Shown here piece after piece: positions 7,345-16,702 of a stretch of 63,769 nucleotides of DNA. How positions within the stretch are numbered: the first letter of the stretch is position 1; every line of letters starts with the position of its first letter. The notes under the pieces are model-generated. The model did no database searches. It saw only the letters and a list, made by a program, of their open reading frames with translations, and had not been told where the DNA came from. Origin of the DNA: a bacterium (lineage in GTDB: Bacteria > SZUA-79 > Acidulodesulfobacterales > Acidulodesulfobacteraceae); contig JAKAFU010000006.1 in the NCBI GenBank assembly GCA_021825865.1, positions 1 to 63,769 on the forward strand. The letters run 5' to 3'. The position numbers and the translations under genes are program-made.

Positions 7345-8511
7345 ATGCATGAAAACAAGGATATTATTTTTATTGTTTCTAAAAAAGAATTTGAATTGAC
7401 GGAATATTTTACTAAAGAGCTCTGTAATTACGGCCTGCAGTTTTACGAATCCATAAATCAGGCATACTACTCCGTTTATGTATCCCCTCCTTCCCTTATT
7501 TTAGTAGATTTAAGATATGAAATATTTGAAAAAACAGAGAATGACAATAAAATAACAGACTTAAATACCGTCCGTATCAATAGAATAGAAAACAAAAATA
7601 AAAATACTCTAAATCAAAATAACGGCAGAAATAATAAATTAGCAGGTTGTTCTATTGCCGACGAAACGTCGGTCTTAATCTCAGATAATGACTATCGTAC
7701 GTCTTTAAAAAAAGACTGCTATGCCGTTTATCACGATATTTACGGTATGACCGACAATATCCAGAAAGATAATATAATCAGCAACATACCTTTAGTTTTT
7801 ATTCTGCCGCGCAATTTTAATTTTAAAAAAATTATAGATTTAGACTGCTGTTCTATGAAAGACTACGTGAAAGAACCGCTGTTAAAGAATGAACTGCTCT
7901 ATAAAGTAAAAATATCTCTGCTGTTTTCAAGAACTCAATTAGATGCCAATCCGCTGACAAAACTACCCGGAAATTCATCAATAATTAACGAAGTAAAAAA
8001 AAGGATATCAAATAATATAAACTGCTCTTTTGCTTATATTGATATTGATAATTTTAAATCTTATAACGATAAATACGGTTTTTTAAGCGGCGATGAAATA
8101 ATTATGCTGACATCAAGACTTATAGCTTCAACTGCTTGTGACATTTCAAAAAATCGCAAAAGGCACGGCAGGGAAGTCTTTGTCGGACATATAGGCGGGG
8201 ACGATTTTGTAGCTATTTCTAACCCCGAAGATATTGTAGAAATTTGCAGCAATATAATTTCAAATTTTGACAAAATAATACCGTCTTTTTACGATGAAAC
8301 GGATAAATCAAACGGTTATATAGAAACTTATGACAGGTCTAACATTTTAAGACAGATTCCCCTGATGTCGCTGTCGGTAGCGATAATTCCCGATATTAAT
8401 AAAAGAGTATCCCATTACGGTGAAATAAGTGAAATAACCTCAGCTTTAAAATCAAAAGCAAAAAGTTCGCCCGGTTCAAAAATAGTTATAGACAAAAGAG
8501 GAAAAAAATAG
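7345..8511 (+). CDS. Diguanylate cyclase-like GGDEF protein with receiver-like N-terminus
   Basis: A 388-residue protein. The first ~200 residues look like a receiver (REC) fold: IIFIVSKKEF, SLILVDLRYE with a possible phospho-acceptor Asp, and IPLVFILPR, then a Lys in the KEPLL turn. The fold is interrupted by about 75 Asn-rich residues. The C-terminal GGDEF domain has YIDIDNFKSYND, YGFLSGDEI and the active-site loop HIGGDDFVAI near residue 285, a GGDDF variant compatible with c-di-GMP synthesis. The product-inhibition I-site (RxxD four residues before the loop) reads REVF, so feedback control is probably lost. It may supply c-di-GMP for the PilZ proteins in this window. Confidence 0.8.
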   Translation: MHENKDIIFIVSKKEFELTEYFTKELCNYGLQFYESINQAYYSVYVSPPSLILVDLRYEIFEKTENDNKITDLNTVRINRIENKNKNTLNQNNGRNNKLAGCSIADETSVLISDNDYRTSLKKDCYAVYHDIYGMTDNIQKDNIISNIPLVFILPRNFNFKKIIDLDCCSMKDYVKEPLLKNELLYKVKISLLFSRTQLDANPLTKLPGNSSIINEVKKRISNNINCSFAYIDIDNFKSYNDKYGFLSGDEIIMLTSRLIASTACDISKNRKRHGREVFVGHIGGDDFVAISNPEDIVEICSNIISNFDKIIPSFYDETDKSNGYIETYDRSNILRQIPLMSLSVAIIPDINKRVSHYGEISEITSALKSKAKSSPGSKIVIDKRGKK

Positions 8512-8558
8512 AAATATAAGCATACACAATAAAACTTTTTAATAATTTAAATAAAAAT

Positions 8559-9020
8559 CTAATCGGTTTTCTTAATTATAGGCAGTTTTTGATTTGCTGC
8601 ATAATTTTCGTTAATAAGAACGCACTGAATAGCCTTATGCGTTACGGTATTAATTACTATTGGACCTTTAAGATTCACGGTAGCGTTAGTTATATCCGCC
8701 GTCATGCTTGCTATAACAAATATTATAGCTTTATTTTCATCTTCCAATTCTAAAATTTCTTTTTCTTCTTTAGTCACAGGCACGCTGTAATCCTTGAAAA
8801 AAGTGTTAGGGTCGGTAATTATAAAACATAGTTTTTCGTTGTCGATACTCTGCAAAATAAAAAATGGTATATTTTTTGCTTTATCTACGTTTAAAATACA
8901 AAATTTTCTATAATCGTTAAACCCGAGAATAGGTTTTAAAAACTCTATAATTTTAACCTTTTCAACCTCTACCCCGTCGGGATAATATTTGCTCTTCACT
9001 AAAATTGTATCATTGTTCAC
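8559..9020 (-). CDS. fliW: Flagellar assembly factor FliW
   Basis: A 153-residue FliW with the family pattern: VEVEKVKIIEFLKPILGF near the start, then PFFILQSID and LCFIITDP, and a C-terminal NLKGPIVIN followed by AIQCVL. FliW binds CsrA and releases it when flagellin is exported or absent, tuning flagellin translation. It starts at GTG (9020), supported by a GGAG ribosome site 8 bases upstream. It follows csrA on the same strand after a 275-base spacer, the usual csrA-fliW pairing although here csrA comes first and the gap is wide. Confidence 0.93.
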   Translation of the reverse strand: MNNDTILVKSKYYPDGVEVEKVKIIEFLKPILGFNDYRKFCILNVDKAKNIPFFILQSIDNEKLCFIITDPNTFFKDYSVPVTKEEKEILELEDENKAIIFVIASMTADITNATVNLKGPIVINTVTHKAIQCVLINENYAANQKLPIIKKTD

Positions 9021-9295
9021 GCCAAAAACTCCGTATTTTATACTTAATATTTATATGTCAGAATCTTATTTATTTAATTAATTTTTTTATATAAAAATCT
9101 TATTTAGTTATTAAAAAAAACAATGATGACTATTTCGATGAAAAAATACCTGATGTTTATATATTAAAATCTTATTTATGTACTTAATTTTTATATGCAG
9201 TTATATTATACATTTTTTTCTATCATTTTTTATTCCATATATATTTCTCTGTTTATAGAAAACTAAATCAATATTATATCATATATTTTTTTATA

Positions 9296-9562
9296 TCATT
9301 TTTTATTATTTATATTTTCTTCAGATGGCTGTAAAGAAAATTTCAGTTCAGATAATTTTTCTAAATTGACCCCTAAATTGACCATGGATGCGCTTATATT
9401 TTCAGAAATTATACTGTCGTACAATTCTTTCCTGAGAATAGAAACTTCTTGCGGAGCGCTTATACCGATTTTTACGCTGTTTCCGCTGACAGAAACTATC
9501 TCTATTTCTATATCATCGCCTATCTTTATACTTTCGCCTTCCCGTCTGTTTAATATGAGCAT
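9296..9562 (-). CDS. csrA: Carbon storage regulator CsrA (translational repressor)
   Basis: An 88-residue RNA-binding protein with the canonical start MLILNRREGESIKIGDDI and the VKIGISAPQEV strand that forms the GGA-binding surface, followed by an Arg-Lys-Glu helix (ILRKELYDSI). The C-terminal tail is longer than in enteric CsrA, as in FliW-regulated forms where the extension binds FliW. It represses translation of flagellin and other GGA-containing leaders. It lies between flgL and fliW on the same strand. Confidence 0.95.
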   Translation of the reverse strand: MLILNRREGESIKIGDDIEIEIVSVSGNSVKIGISAPQEVSILRKELYDSIISENISASMVNLGVNLEKLSELKFSLQPSEENINNKK

Positions 9563-9594
9563 GGTCGCATGGCAGTTTAATTGGTTATTATTTA

Positions 9595-9653
9595 TTTATT
9601 TTACATCGTCATTTTAATTATTGGATACTACTATTTATTTTATACCGTCATTT
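9595..9653. repeat. Imperfect 20-bp direct repeat, offset 39
   Basis: Segments 9595-9614 and 9634-9653 match at 18 of 20 bases (TTTATTTTA then CGTCATTT). They lie in the flgL-csrA spacer. Confidence 0.7.
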
Positions 9654-9709
9654 ACATTACCTGTTTTAATACCGGTTTTTCTGATTATGATAATTATTTA
9701 TTTATCCAA

Positions 9710-10702
9710 TTATCCAAGGTATTTTAGCAGCATAGGCGTCAGCTGCGTTATTTCAGAACTCATTGCAAGCGTTGCCTGATATGTTGTCTGCGCCTGTGTG
9801 AGATTAGTCGTCGCCTTAGCAATATTAACGTCCTGAGTATCGCCTAAAAGCTGCTGAATATTGGCATTAACCGTCTGTTCGCTTGTAGTCTGCTCAGTCA
9901 ATCTTTCCTGTTTAGCGCCGATAACGGCTTGGGCTGCCGTCAGCCGGCTCAGTCCGTTACTTAATCCGTTAATTATAGTACTGGAATTATTAGCATAGTT
10001 ATTAGAATTCAGCTCAGACTGAAATAAAGATAAAACCGACAGTAAAGCGGTAGGAGTCGTAGATGTAGAAGAGGAAGTTGAAGAAGGAGCATTATCGCTG
10101 CCGAACATTTCATTAGCCGTAACGCTGGGAGCTAATGTTTCATCCTGTGTTATCTGATACTTCTGTTGAACGTTATTTCCTGCATAAGTATAAACGTTAT
10201 AAGGAATATGAACCGTCGTTCCGCTTGAAGATGACGCTGTATAATACGCCGTTGAAGAAGTATATGCTGAAGGAACAGATGTGTCTTCACCGGTGAATAT
10301 ATTTTCACCGTTATAATTTGTGCCGGCAATCTGCTGTATTTCGTCAATCAGCTGACCTACCTGATTGGCGGCAGCCTTATTATTTGCGGTACTGTTAGTT
10401 CCGTTAGCCATTTGGAGCGCTAAAGTTTTAGCCGTATTTAAGACGCTTATAGCATTGCTTGCGGTAGAAGATGCAAGAGCGCTTATCTCGCTTGCCTGAC
10501 TTACATTGGATGTATATTGGGTAAGGTTCGATAAAGAATTTTGATAAGACAGAACATTAACCTGACCTGCCGGATTATCCTGAGGCTGATTTATCTGCAG
10601 TCCGGTTGAAATCTGGTCTTCAAGATTATAAATTGAAACACTCTCATTGTCTAACTGATTATTAATATTATTATATATCATATTGCTTGTTATCTGAATC
10701 AT
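9710..10702 (-). CDS. flgL: Hook-filament junction protein FlgL (HAP3)
   Basis: A 330-residue flagellin-like axial protein. The N-terminal coiled region contains LEDQISTGLQINQPQDNPAG, the conserved D0/D1 motif of FlgL/FliC. The C-terminal helix returns at LTEQTTSEQTVNANIQ through LAMSSEITQLTPMLLKYLG. The middle is Ser/Thr-rich. FlgL joins the hook to the filament together with FlgK, encoded just upstream. A GGTGAG ribosome site lies 5 bases before the ATG at 10702. Confidence 0.95.
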   Translation of the reverse strand: MIQITSNMIYNNINNQLDNESVSIYNLEDQISTGLQINQPQDNPAGQVNVLSYQNSLSNLTQYTSNVSQASEISALASSTASNAISVLNTAKTLALQMANGTNSTANNKAAANQVGQLIDEIQQIAGTNYNGENIFTGEDTSVPSAYTSSTAYYTASSSSGTTVHIPYNVYTYAGNNVQQKYQITQDETLAPSVTANEMFGSDNAPSSTSSSTSTTPTALLSVLSLFQSELNSNNYANNSSTIINGLSNGLSRLTAAQAVIGAKQERLTEQTTSEQTVNANIQQLLGDTQDVNIAKATTNLTQAQTTYQATLAMSSEITQLTPMLLKYLG

Positions 10703-10789
10703 GCTCGCTCACCTTTTATAACTTCATTGCTTTCATTATTTAATTACGTTATAAACTAAATATAAATCAACCATACCATATCTAATCTA

Positions 10790-13006
10790 TCACGGCACCA
10801 TATTTAAAAGAGCCGTCATTATAGTCTGAGCGGACTTTGAAAGAGCTGCCGCCGCTTCGTAAGAATTTTGATAATTGGTCAGATTTGTCATCTGGTCGTT
10901 TAAATTTACTCCCACTGCCGAGGAAAGCTGATTATTAAGATTTGTAAGAACGGAAGTCGAATTTGTATAATTTGTATCGCTGCTCTGTGCCGCCGTGCCA
11001 ATGTTTGAAACAATAGAGGCGTAATAATTCGATATAGTCTGAGTAGTTCCGTCTATAGGCAGAGCCGTATTCTGAAGATTGGACATATTAAGAGCATTGC
11101 CGTTATTACCCTGCAAACCTGTAGCATTCATCTGGGTCAGCGTCAGAGGGGTCAAATAGGAACTGTTAAGATTAGAACCGTTGCCTGTGACAGATGTAGA
11201 ACTTGAAGGGCTTAAAATATTTGCGGTAAAACTGTCGCCGTTGTCGGGAGCACCTGTTATATCAACATGAAAGTTCTCGGCTGTCGCCGCACTTGACGAA
11301 TTATTCTGATTTCCGAAAAAGATAGAATACACATTCTGCCCGCTTGTATTAGTTGTTTCTATACTGGAACCCGTATTAGAGGCAGTCGCGGTGGTAACAT
11401 TCTGATATTGAACATCTCCCGTGGTGTTGTTGGTAATCTTAAAATTATAATTTGAACTTACTCCGTTAATTTTGTTAGTTAGAGGAGGATTATAATACTC
11501 TATAGTATATTGCCCGCCTTCGTTTGTATAATTCCCTGATGCCGTGGAGGAAGAGTTTATTGGATTAATAACCGAACCGGCGCTAATCGTAGAATTTCCT
11601 GTATTATCAGGATTAACAGCGGTCGATACGGCTGAGGCCGCTGCAATCTGTGAAGTAGATAAATTTGGATTAACCGCCATAGTAAAAGCAGGGTCGGCAG
11701 TTAACTGATTAACCGTAAAAGTGTCTCCATTTGCTGGAGCTCCGCCTGTTGTGGCAGTTCCCGTAATATTAACCGAAACTCCGGCAAAATTTATAGCATA
11801 TACGCTCTGACCATAATTATTAGTTGAAGGGGTTACCGTATATTGTGAACTGGTTAACGGTTTACCTGTAGTATCGTTAGTTATCGAAAATCCGCCTGAG
11901 GCGCTTGAACTGGCTGTAATAGTATAACTATCCCCGGTCAAATCCTGAGGATTAGTAACCATGCCCGTTGAAATCGTCGCATCTGTTACATTTTTTCCCG
12001 CAGCAGTCGTTAAATCAGGATTAAAAAAATAATTTCCTGTTGAACCGTCAAGACCGTATCCGCTAAATTGCGCCGCATTTACGTTATCGGTAATAGATGC
12101 CGCAACGGAATTAAGCTGGTTTACATAAGACGGCGCTACTGTCTGCTGCAAATAAACGTAGGCGCCCAGCGTGCCGCCCGTTACACTTGAAGTTATGTTA
12201 TTCACCGTAGAATCCGGACCGTCTAACATTATATCTAAAGAGCTCGGATTTTTGCCGTTAATCTGTGTGGACAGATTGTAAGACGTGTCGCTTGACACTA
12301 AAGCATTTCCGCCAAGCGAGATATTCAATTTTCCGTTCTGATTCTCATAATATGAAATATTTACAAGTTTAGACAGACTATTTACCGCCGCCGTTCTCTG
12401 GTCGCGCAATTCGTTGGCGTTGCTGCCCGCATTCTGGGCATATGTAATCTGCTGATTTAAAAAGGCAATCTGCGACGTATAAGAATTAATTTCAGGAATT
12501 ACCCCTTTAATGGAAGTTCCGGTTGATGCAACGGTATTGGCAATCGTCGTATATGCGTTGTTTATATCTCCGGTCAGCGTATTTGCATCTGATAGCAAAA
12601 CCGTCCTCTGGGCAGTGCTTGAAGGATTATTTGCAACATTCTGTAAATCATTAAAAAATGTCGTAATGGAAGAATTAAATCCTGAGCCGGAAGTATCGTT
12701 AAAAACATTCTGTATCTGCTGCAGCCCCTGATACAGCGTGTTGTAATAGCTGTTCTGGGTCGTCTCGCTATTAACCTCGTTCTGAACGAACGAATCCGTC
12801 TGTCTGTGTATGGCGGTTAAATTAACGCCGGTTCCGTAATTATACGGAGCTCCTATAACCGGCGGAGCCTCTGAAAACACCGGATTTTCATTGTTATAAA
12901 AAGGCGTGTTCACATTAGCGACATTTTCGCCTTCCACGTTCATTGCCGTTTCATTGGCATTTAACGCAGAATTCGCAATTTCCATTATGTTATTTATTGA
13001 TAGCAT
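10790..13006 (-). CDS. flgK: Hook-filament junction protein FlgK (HAP1)
   Basis: A 738-residue axial protein. The N-terminus has the rod/hook signature (IANSALNANETAMNVEGENVANVNTP) and the FlgK motif AYNYGTGVNLTAIHR-like stretch after residue 50. The C-terminus ends with VNLNDQMTNLTNYQNSYEAAAALSKSAQ, the conserved FlgK C-terminal helix. It is larger than enteric FlgK (about 550 residues). The extra length is in the central variable region, which holds two similar beta-rich segments (near residues 345-430 and 480-590) suggestive of an internal duplication. It is the first junction protein and an export client of FlgN. Confidence 0.95.
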   Translation of the reverse strand: MLSINNIMEIANSALNANETAMNVEGENVANVNTPFYNNENPVFSEAPPVIGAPYNYGTGVNLTAIHRQTDSFVQNEVNSETTQNSYYNTLYQGLQQIQNVFNDTSGSGFNSSITTFFNDLQNVANNPSSTAQRTVLLSDANTLTGDINNAYTTIANTVASTGTSIKGVIPEINSYTSQIAFLNQQITYAQNAGSNANELRDQRTAAVNSLSKLVNISYYENQNGKLNISLGGNALVSSDTSYNLSTQINGKNPSSLDIMLDGPDSTVNNITSSVTGGTLGAYVYLQQTVAPSYVNQLNSVAASITDNVNAAQFSGYGLDGSTGNYFFNPDLTTAAGKNVTDATISTGMVTNPQDLTGDSYTITASSSASGGFSITNDTTGKPLTSSQYTVTPSTNNYGQSVYAINFAGVSVNITGTATTGGAPANGDTFTVNQLTADPAFTMAVNPNLSTSQIAAASAVSTAVNPDNTGNSTISAGSVINPINSSSTASGNYTNEGGQYTIEYYNPPLTNKINGVSSNYNFKITNNTTGDVQYQNVTTATASNTGSSIETTNTSGQNVYSIFFGNQNNSSSAATAENFHVDITGAPDNGDSFTANILSPSSSTSVTGNGSNLNSSYLTPLTLTQMNATGLQGNNGNALNMSNLQNTALPIDGTTQTISNYYASIVSNIGTAAQSSDTNYTNSTSVLTNLNNQLSSAVGVNLNDQMTNLTNYQNSYEAAAALSKSAQTIMTALLNMVP

Positions 13007-13152
13007 TTTATTGTAAAATAATTTAAATAAATAAAAAATAAATTAAAGTTATTATTTCTATATACAACATAAAATAATTGATATTATACCGTATTAAAAT
13101 AATATAAAAGATATAAAAAGTTACATTAGACAATATTTTATTAACGTACATT

Positions 13153-13188
13153 ATACCGATGCAGCATTTAATTAAACAATATCGGTAT
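13153..13188. promoter_or_regulatory. Dyad ATACCGAT-N20-ATCGGTAT upstream of flgK
   Basis: Perfect 8-bp inverted arms at 13153-13160 and 13181-13188 are separated by 20 AT-rich bases, between flgN-like and flgK. The right arm read on the minus strand (ACCGATAT) resembles a FliA-type -10 element (GCCGATAA), but no TAAA lies at the right distance. It is either a weak sigma-28 promoter, an operator, or chance. Confidence 0.3.
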
Positions 13189-13224
13189 CATATAGTATTA
13201 TATTGCATTATATTCGTTTTCCTG

Positions 13225-13809
13225 CTACACTTGTATATCTTTAACTAAACATACCGACCTTTTTATATTTTTATTATATGAGGCATTTTTATTATAATCG
13301 CAGGAATAATCTTTATTAAATAAATTGACTATAAAAGAAATTGTCTGCTGATTATAATTTATGCTTTTATTTAGAAAACTGCTGAGAGCATCATTTATTT
13401 TTATAACCTCATAAATAGAATTTTTTAACTCATCTTTAAGCAGATACGCGGAAATATCGTCTTCTTCCCCTCTTTTTTCCTCTTCTGCCTTTTCGTCAAA
13501 TACCTCCATCTTCATTTTTCCTGATTTGCCTTCGTTTTCTTTAGCGTTTATGCTGTTCGCCTCATTTATATTATTATCATTATTGCCGCCGTCATTACCG
13601 CCAAGATTAAGCGTTAGAGTTTTTAAGAGATTTACGTTAGCGTTTATTTCACTTATTTTCCTGTTAAACTCGGCAAAATCGCTCTTATGCGGATTACTTG
13701 ATTGAACTGCCGCGTAAAAATCTCCGATATCCGTTTTGATATTATTGACTAATTGCAAAAGTCTGCTTAATTCTATTTTTTTTATTATATTATTGCTATT
13801 ATTATCCAT
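13225..13809 (-). CDS. FlgN-like flagellar export chaperone
   Basis: A 194-residue, helical, charged protein between flgM and flgK, which is where flgN normally lies. The N-terminal helix (KKIELSRLLQLVNNIKTDI) and the C-terminal helix (NKSINYNQQTISFIVNLFNK followed by a Tyr/Asn tail) fit the FlgN layout. In that layout the C-terminal helix binds FlgK and FlgL. The middle carries an Asn/Gly and Lys/Glu-rich insert of about 50 residues that is not typical. FlgN keeps the junction proteins export-ready. The call rests more on position and helix pattern than on strong motifs. Confidence 0.6.
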   Translation of the reverse strand: MDNNSNNIIKKIELSRLLQLVNNIKTDIGDFYAAVQSSNPHKSDFAEFNRKISEINANVNLLKTLTLNLGGNDGGNNDNNINEANSINAKENEGKSGKMKMEVFDEKAEEEKRGEEDDISAYLLKDELKNSIYEVIKINDALSSFLNKSINYNQQTISFIVNLFNKDYSCDYNKNASYNKNIKRSVCLVKDIQV

Positions 13810-13914
13810 TTATTTGTTTCTCTCTGTTATATTATCTATCTGTCAAGTTCATTTGTCGGTTGCATGAGCGGTTAAGTTATGCAACGCGATAAATATTTAA
13901 TTAGCTGAAGCGTC

Positions 13915-13973
13915 GTTTATATTACAGAAACCTTTAAATTTGCTCAGCTGCTGTTTATATTATAGAAACCTTT
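13915..13973. repeat. Imperfect 21-bp direct repeat, offset 38
   Basis: Segments 13915-13935 and 13953-13973 match at 20 of 21 bases (GTTTATATTA then AGAAACCTTT). Both are preceded by AGCTG. They lie between flgM and flgN-like. Confidence 0.75.
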
Positions 13974-14017
13974 TCAAGCATTCAACAATTCAATCTTTCA
14001 AGCTTTCATAGCGAACA

Positions 14018-14308
14018 TTATATAACGGTGTTTATAAAATTTAATATGCCGCCGGCTATTTTAGAACTATCGGCATAAGCGCCGCCGGCAATGCTGCTCC
14101 GTATATTGCTTATCTTAGAAATGCTGAGCGAATCCGCATTATTAATCTGATTTTTCAAATTTTCTATGAATAAACCGCTGCCAGATATATTAACGGTATC
14201 AGAAGAAGGAACAGCAGCGCCGTCGGTATTCTGAATCGTCTTATCTTTTGCTTTATAAACTTCGGCTGCATTGCCGACCTGCAAAATATTATTAATTTCG
14301 ATTGCCAT
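14018..14308 (-). CDS. flgM: Anti-sigma-28 factor FlgM
   Basis: A 96-residue FlgM. The C-terminal half (SDTVNISGSGLFIENLKNQI, then SKISNIRSSIAGGAYADSSKIA) matches the sigma-binding helices of FlgM, including the conserved I-x-x-G-x-Y turn. FlgM holds FliA inactive until it is exported through the finished hook. The start is set by a strong AAGGGGGA ribosome site just before the ATG at 14308; an upstream in-frame ATG at 14326 contains that site inside its own coding region and is less likely. It lies between flgI and flgN-like on the same strand. Confidence 0.85.
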   Translation of the reverse strand: MAIEINNILQVGNAAEVYKAKDKTIQNTDGAAVPSSDTVNISGSGLFIENLKNQINNADSLSISKISNIRSSIAGGAYADSSKIAGGILNFINTVI

Positions 14309-14476
14309 AAATTCCCCCTTCGCCATATTTACTTAAATTATTACTTATATAGCAATCGTCATTTTTATTAAAATTCTTTAATTATTAAATCAGCGAAGAT
14401 ATAAAGTTATGCCGACTCATTTTATAACTCCGTTATATATGATATATTATATATTATTAATCATATATCATATATA

Positions 14477-15613
14477 TCAGATAACTTTTATCCTTGCCGA
14501 CAGTGCGCCCGCCGCTTTTATAGTTTCAAGAATTGATATTATACTTGAAGTTGAGGCGCCGACGGCATTTAATGCTTTGACAAGTTTTGCGACTGTTAAG
14601 CCTCTTTTAAGCAAAAAAGCTTTGGGAAATCTTTTATGTTTTATCTTAATTGTTATATTCCTGTTCGAAATAGCCACCGAAGAGATTCTTATATTGCCGC
14701 CCATTACAACGGTGCCGGAACGTTCATCTATAACTATAATGGCAGGGGTGTGCGTTCTGACATTTATTGCATTTATTAACGATATATATTTTGCTACCTT
14801 TCCTAAATATGCAGGCTTAACGTTGACTGAAACCGCAGTAGAATTTAAATCCGAAGCCGTGCCTTTGCCGAATTTTACGTTTATAGCAGATGCAACCCTT
14901 TCCGCATTAATAAATCCGGGATTTTTTAATATTAATTTTACCGTTTTATATGAATTTAATCCGATAGAAATACCTTTTTCTATAATACCTCCGTCATCTA
15001 TAATGCCGGCGGTCTGGAAATTTTCCGAAACAGGTATGTAACCGGGAAGCGGCATAACATTGTCGGTAGAAACATTACCCCCGACAGAAACACTGCCCTG
15101 TCCCAAAGCATAGACTTTTCCGTTAGGTCCTTTTAAAGGCGTCATTAAAAGAACACCGCCCTGCAAACTGGTAGCGTTTCCTATAGAAGCAACCGTCACG
15201 TTAATCTTTTGACCCGGCACTGCAAAAGGCGGAAGTTCAGCTGTAACCATAACGGCGGCGGAGTCCCGTATTTCATACAATGACGACTCATCGGTATTGA
15301 CGCCCAGTTTTGAAAGCATTGTTACTATGCTCTGCTGGGTTACGTTAACCCCCCATTGATCGCCGGTCCCGTCAAGTCCGACTACTATGCCGTATCCCAC
15401 CAAAGGATTGCTCATTGCTCCGTAAACAGATGTTATATCGCCTATAGTTGCAGCTTCGCATACGGTGCCGCCGGAGAATCCGCTAAAAAAAACACCTGCA
15501 GTAAATAGAAAACTTACAATCAGCACTGAAGCGGTCAATAAATCGTTTCTAAATTTACGTACCGTTTTAATTTTTGTCGTTTCTCTGTTATTACCGACGA
15601 ATATTTTTTTCAC
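14477..15613 (-). CDS. flgI: Flagellar P-ring protein FlgI
   Basis: A 378-residue periplasmic P-ring subunit. A signal peptide covers about residues 1-54, with a hydrophobic core (LLTASVLIVSFLFTAGVFF) and a likely cut after CEAA. Conserved FlgI blocks follow: NPLVGYGIVVGLDGTGD, SVYG, GKVYALGQGSVSVGG, and VIDERSGTVVMGGN near the C-terminus. The start codon is GTG at 15613, with GGAG placed 6 bases upstream. FlgI needs its chaperone FlgA, encoded upstream in the same run, and forms the ring in peptidoglycan with FlgH above it. Confidence 0.97.
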   Translation of the reverse strand: MKKIFVGNNRETTKIKTVRKFRNDLLTASVLIVSFLFTAGVFFSGFSGGTVCEAATIGDITSVYGAMSNPLVGYGIVVGLDGTGDQWGVNVTQQSIVTMLSKLGVNTDESSLYEIRDSAAVMVTAELPPFAVPGQKINVTVASIGNATSLQGGVLLMTPLKGPNGKVYALGQGSVSVGGNVSTDNVMPLPGYIPVSENFQTAGIIDDGGIIEKGISIGLNSYKTVKLILKNPGFINAERVASAINVKFGKGTASDLNSTAVSVNVKPAYLGKVAKYISLINAINVRTHTPAIIVIDERSGTVVMGGNIRISSVAISNRNITIKIKHKRFPKAFLLKRGLTVAKLVKALNAVGASTSSIISILETIKAAGALSARIKVI

Positions 15614-15841
15614 CTTTTTCTCCGCTATTTCGATTGGTTAATTATTGACAGATTAACTATGAACGGACGACTATTTATAAATTGAAAATCTGAATTTATT
15701 AAGAACTTTTCATTTAAATAAGCATTCAGCTTCCGGTAACGTACGTAAATTAATATTTAATCTATATATGATTAGTCTATATTTAATCTTTATTTAATCT
15801 GCCGCTGCTTTCCGCATTAAAATATTAGAAAGCGTACGTTA

Positions 15842-16609
15842 TCAGAACGGCCACAAGAAATTCATGATACGGTATAGCCATCCTGCGCCTTCCTGCCAGT
15901 TGACGGGACCCTGACCGTTAATCCATATTCTTTCATCAGCGAGCTGACTTGAAATAATAGTATTAGCCGGGGTTATATCAACAGGTCTTGCAATTCCTTT
16001 AATCAATATATATCTTTTTTCTCTGTTTAGAGACACGATTCGTTCTCCTTTAAGTTCAAGATTTCCGTTAGGATATACTTTCACAACCTGAGCCTCTATA
16101 GTAGTAGAAATCTGCCCTGAATCAGTCACGCCTCCTCCTCCGTCAAAACTTTCGACATTAGAGCCTGAATATCCGGTAGGTTTTGACGTAGAACTGCCAA
16201 ATGAAAAACTGCCGGTGCCGGATGAATTTTTTGACAGCGTAGTACCTGAAGAATCTTGAGCCGAAGTCTGGTCGTTAACAATTATTGTTACTATATCATT
16301 TAGCGTAAAAGCGGTGTTATCGGTAAACAGATTTGATTCTGATGCCGACCCGGTCCAAAGAGAACCGGCTATTTTTTTGTGTATTATAGAATTTTTTGCC
16401 GTAGGCTTAACATAAGTCGGAGGAATCATAGATTTAGGCGGCGTTATATTGCCGGCACATCCGCTCAAAGTAAAAGACAAGCCTGTAATCATTATTACGG
16501 CAAATATAATTTTATTTTTATGTTTTAACCGCTTCATTTTATTGGATATGCTAAATAAATTGTCAGATAAATTACCGAATAAATTACTAAATAAATTTCT
16601 ATTTATCAT
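15842..16609 (-). CDS. flgH: Flagellar L-ring lipoprotein FlgH
   Basis: A 255-residue outer-membrane lipoprotein. The lipobox LSGC places the lipidated cysteine at residue 51, after an unusually long n-region; an internal ATG (Met25) would give an ordinary signal peptide, but AGGA precedes the upstream ATG at 16609 while Met25 has no ribosome site. Conserved FlgH blocks are GSLWTGSASESNLFTDN, LNDIVTIIVNDQTSAQDSS and the C-terminal GERIVSLNREKR with GIARPVDITPANTI. It shows that the organism has an outer membrane. Confidence 0.96.
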   Translation of the reverse strand: MINRNLFSNLFGNLSDNLFSISNKMKRLKHKNKIIFAVIMITGLSFTLSGCAGNITPPKSMIPPTYVKPTAKNSIIHKKIAGSLWTGSASESNLFTDNTAFTLNDIVTIIVNDQTSAQDSSGTTLSKNSSGTGSFSFGSSTSKPTGYSGSNVESFDGGGGVTDSGQISTTIEAQVVKVYPNGNLELKGERIVSLNREKRYILIKGIARPVDITPANTIISSQLADERIWINGQGPVNWQEGAGWLYRIMNFLWPF

Positions 16610-16702
16610 AATCTTCCTGCACCCTCTCTTAGCTTATGCTCTCAGTCGGTATATTACTAAGGTTTAGTCTTTGCTTTAACTATTATTAGTTTTGAATCTT
16701 AA

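Noticed and set aside
14409-15041. 210-residue open frame on the plus strand
   Set aside because: It lies wholly opposite flgI, whose family match is certain; the plus-strand product has no recognisable motif and mirrors the flgI codons.
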